A stretch of DNA of 64,000 nt from contig JAJCZU010000002.1 in assembly GCA_029262235.1 (NCBI GenBank), forward strand, positions 372,001-436,000, in the 5' to 3' direction. A program made the position numbers and the translations under genes. Source of the DNA: Candidatus Eiseniibacteriota bacterium. Lineage in GTDB: Bacteria > Orphanbacterota > Orphanbacteria > Orphanbacterales > Orphanbacteraceae. The notes beneath the pieces were generated by a model, which was given only the letters and a program-made list of their open reading frames with translations, had not been told where the DNA came from and ran no database searches. Below, one piece after another: positions 63,386 through 64,000 of the stretch. Numbering within the stretch: the stretch's first letter is position 1; the number at the start of each line of letters is the position of its first letter.

Positions 63386-64000
63386 CATGAGCGACACGAA
63401 GGTAAAGCGTCCGGATCGCACCGTCGAAGAGATCGAAAGCGTCGTCATTCGGTTTGCCGGAGACTCGGGCGACGGGATGCAGCTCACGGGGACGCAGTTC
63501 TCGAATACAGCGGCGTTCGTCGGGAACGACATCAGCACGCTGCCCGACTTTCCCGCCGAAATCCGCGCCCCCGCCGGATCGCTGCCAGGCGTCAGCGCCT
63601 TTCAGCTGAACTTCAGCTCGGTGGATATTCTGACGCCCGGCGACGAGCCCGATGTGCTTGTGGCGATGAATCCGGCGGCGCTCAAGACGAACCTGTCCGA
63701 CCTGAAGCGCAACGGCCGTCTCATTATCAATACCGACGCGTTCACGCCGATGAATCTGCGCAAGGCGGGCTACGAAACGAACCCGCTCGAAGACGGCACG
63801 ATCAAAGATTATCAGGTCATCGAAATTCCGATCACGTCGAGCAACGCGCAGGCGCTGAAGGAAGTCGATCTTCCGAAGAAGGCGATCGACCGTTCCAAAA
63901 ACTTCTGGGCGCTCGGTCTCCTGTTCTGGCTTTATGATCGTCCGCTCGAACCCACGATCAAATGGGTGACGGACAAGTTCGGCAAAAACGAAGTGCTCGT
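63386..64000 (+). CDS. korA: 2-oxoacid:ferredoxin oxidoreductase, alpha subunit (KorA-like), 3'-truncated by window edge
   Basis: The first 205 codons of the gene are visible. The start resembles the gamma-type domain of Kor[14 protein letters not shown] (23-35), [10 protein letters not shown] (54-63), [10 protein letters not shown] and N-P-A-A-L. This is the fused gamma-alpha subunit of 2-oxoglutarate (or related) ferredoxin oxidoreductase, which makes or consumes acyl-CoA with ferredoxin. The beta subunit should follow outside the window. GAGGGAGA lies about 5-8 bases before ATG 63386. Confidence 0.9.

Overview
The window is a GC-rich bacterial chromosome segment with no rRNA, tRNA, CRISPR or transposase genes that I could see. 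Three large secreted proteins end in the same module: a PNPFNP motif, then an Ig-like FlgD-type fold closing with V-A-S-G-x-Y-F and a basic final residue. That ending is typical of the FCB superphylum and neighbouring candidate phyla (Eisenbacteria, Krumholzibacteriota, Latescibacteria and similar). EF-G is of the mitochondrion-like 'spdEFG1' type, which excludes an ordinary proteobacterium or firmicute. I infer an uncultured lineage of that neighbourhood; the exact phylum cannot be fixed from this window.

Bases 1-33421 are an accessory-looking belt of about 45 small genes, all but one on the + strand. Families are VOC, thioredoxin, P-loop kinase, cupins, FMN reductase, DHFR-like, alpha/beta hydrolases, DUF1801, ASCH, RRM, VF530, YdeI, several SAM methyltransferases, GNAT acetyltransferases, RidA, NAD-binding proteins, CPBP, FkbM and GYD. 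Larger genes in the belt are a SulP anion transporter, an FG-GAP lipoprotein, an ABC-F/Uup ATPase and a PEP-mutase-like enzyme. Two intact gene pairs of a small protein plus a nucleotidyltransferase look like toxin-antitoxin modules, and each appears to be read from a leaderless transcript. A third nucleotidyltransferase is dead. The belt also holds several genes that kept their beginnings and/or ends but lost the middle.

Bases 33422-64000 carry larger housekeeping and envelope genes. A strong bidirectional terminator (about 33.5 kb) closes a minus-strand operon of fusA plus a RecA-like ATPase, which has a clear sigma-70 promoter and a hairpin-rich leader. Divergently lies citrate synthase, convergent with a gamma-glutamyltransferase; a 17-bp tandem repeat sits at their junction. 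Next come a Yip1-type membrane protein and a Lon-type AAA protease carrying a histone-H1-like lysine-rich N-terminal tail. Then follow homodimeric pyruvate dehydrogenase E1, a B12-radical SAM enzyme, a secreted beta-propeller protein, and a coupled minus-strand operon (M3 oligopeptidase, exported Xaa-Pro aminopeptidase, NAD-dependent epimerase) beside a metallo-beta-lactamase-fold hydrolase. The end holds a MATE exporter, a secreted lysyl-oxidase-like protein, a second beta-propeller protein and the start of a 2-oxoacid:ferredoxin oxidoreductase alpha subunit.

Central carbon metabolism is represented by citrate synthase, PDH E1 and KorA-like genes, each in its own unit. Protein and peptide turnover is represented by Lon, PepF, Xaa-Pro aminopeptidase and gamma-glutamyltransferase. 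Functional calls come from motifs and family memory; no database search was run.
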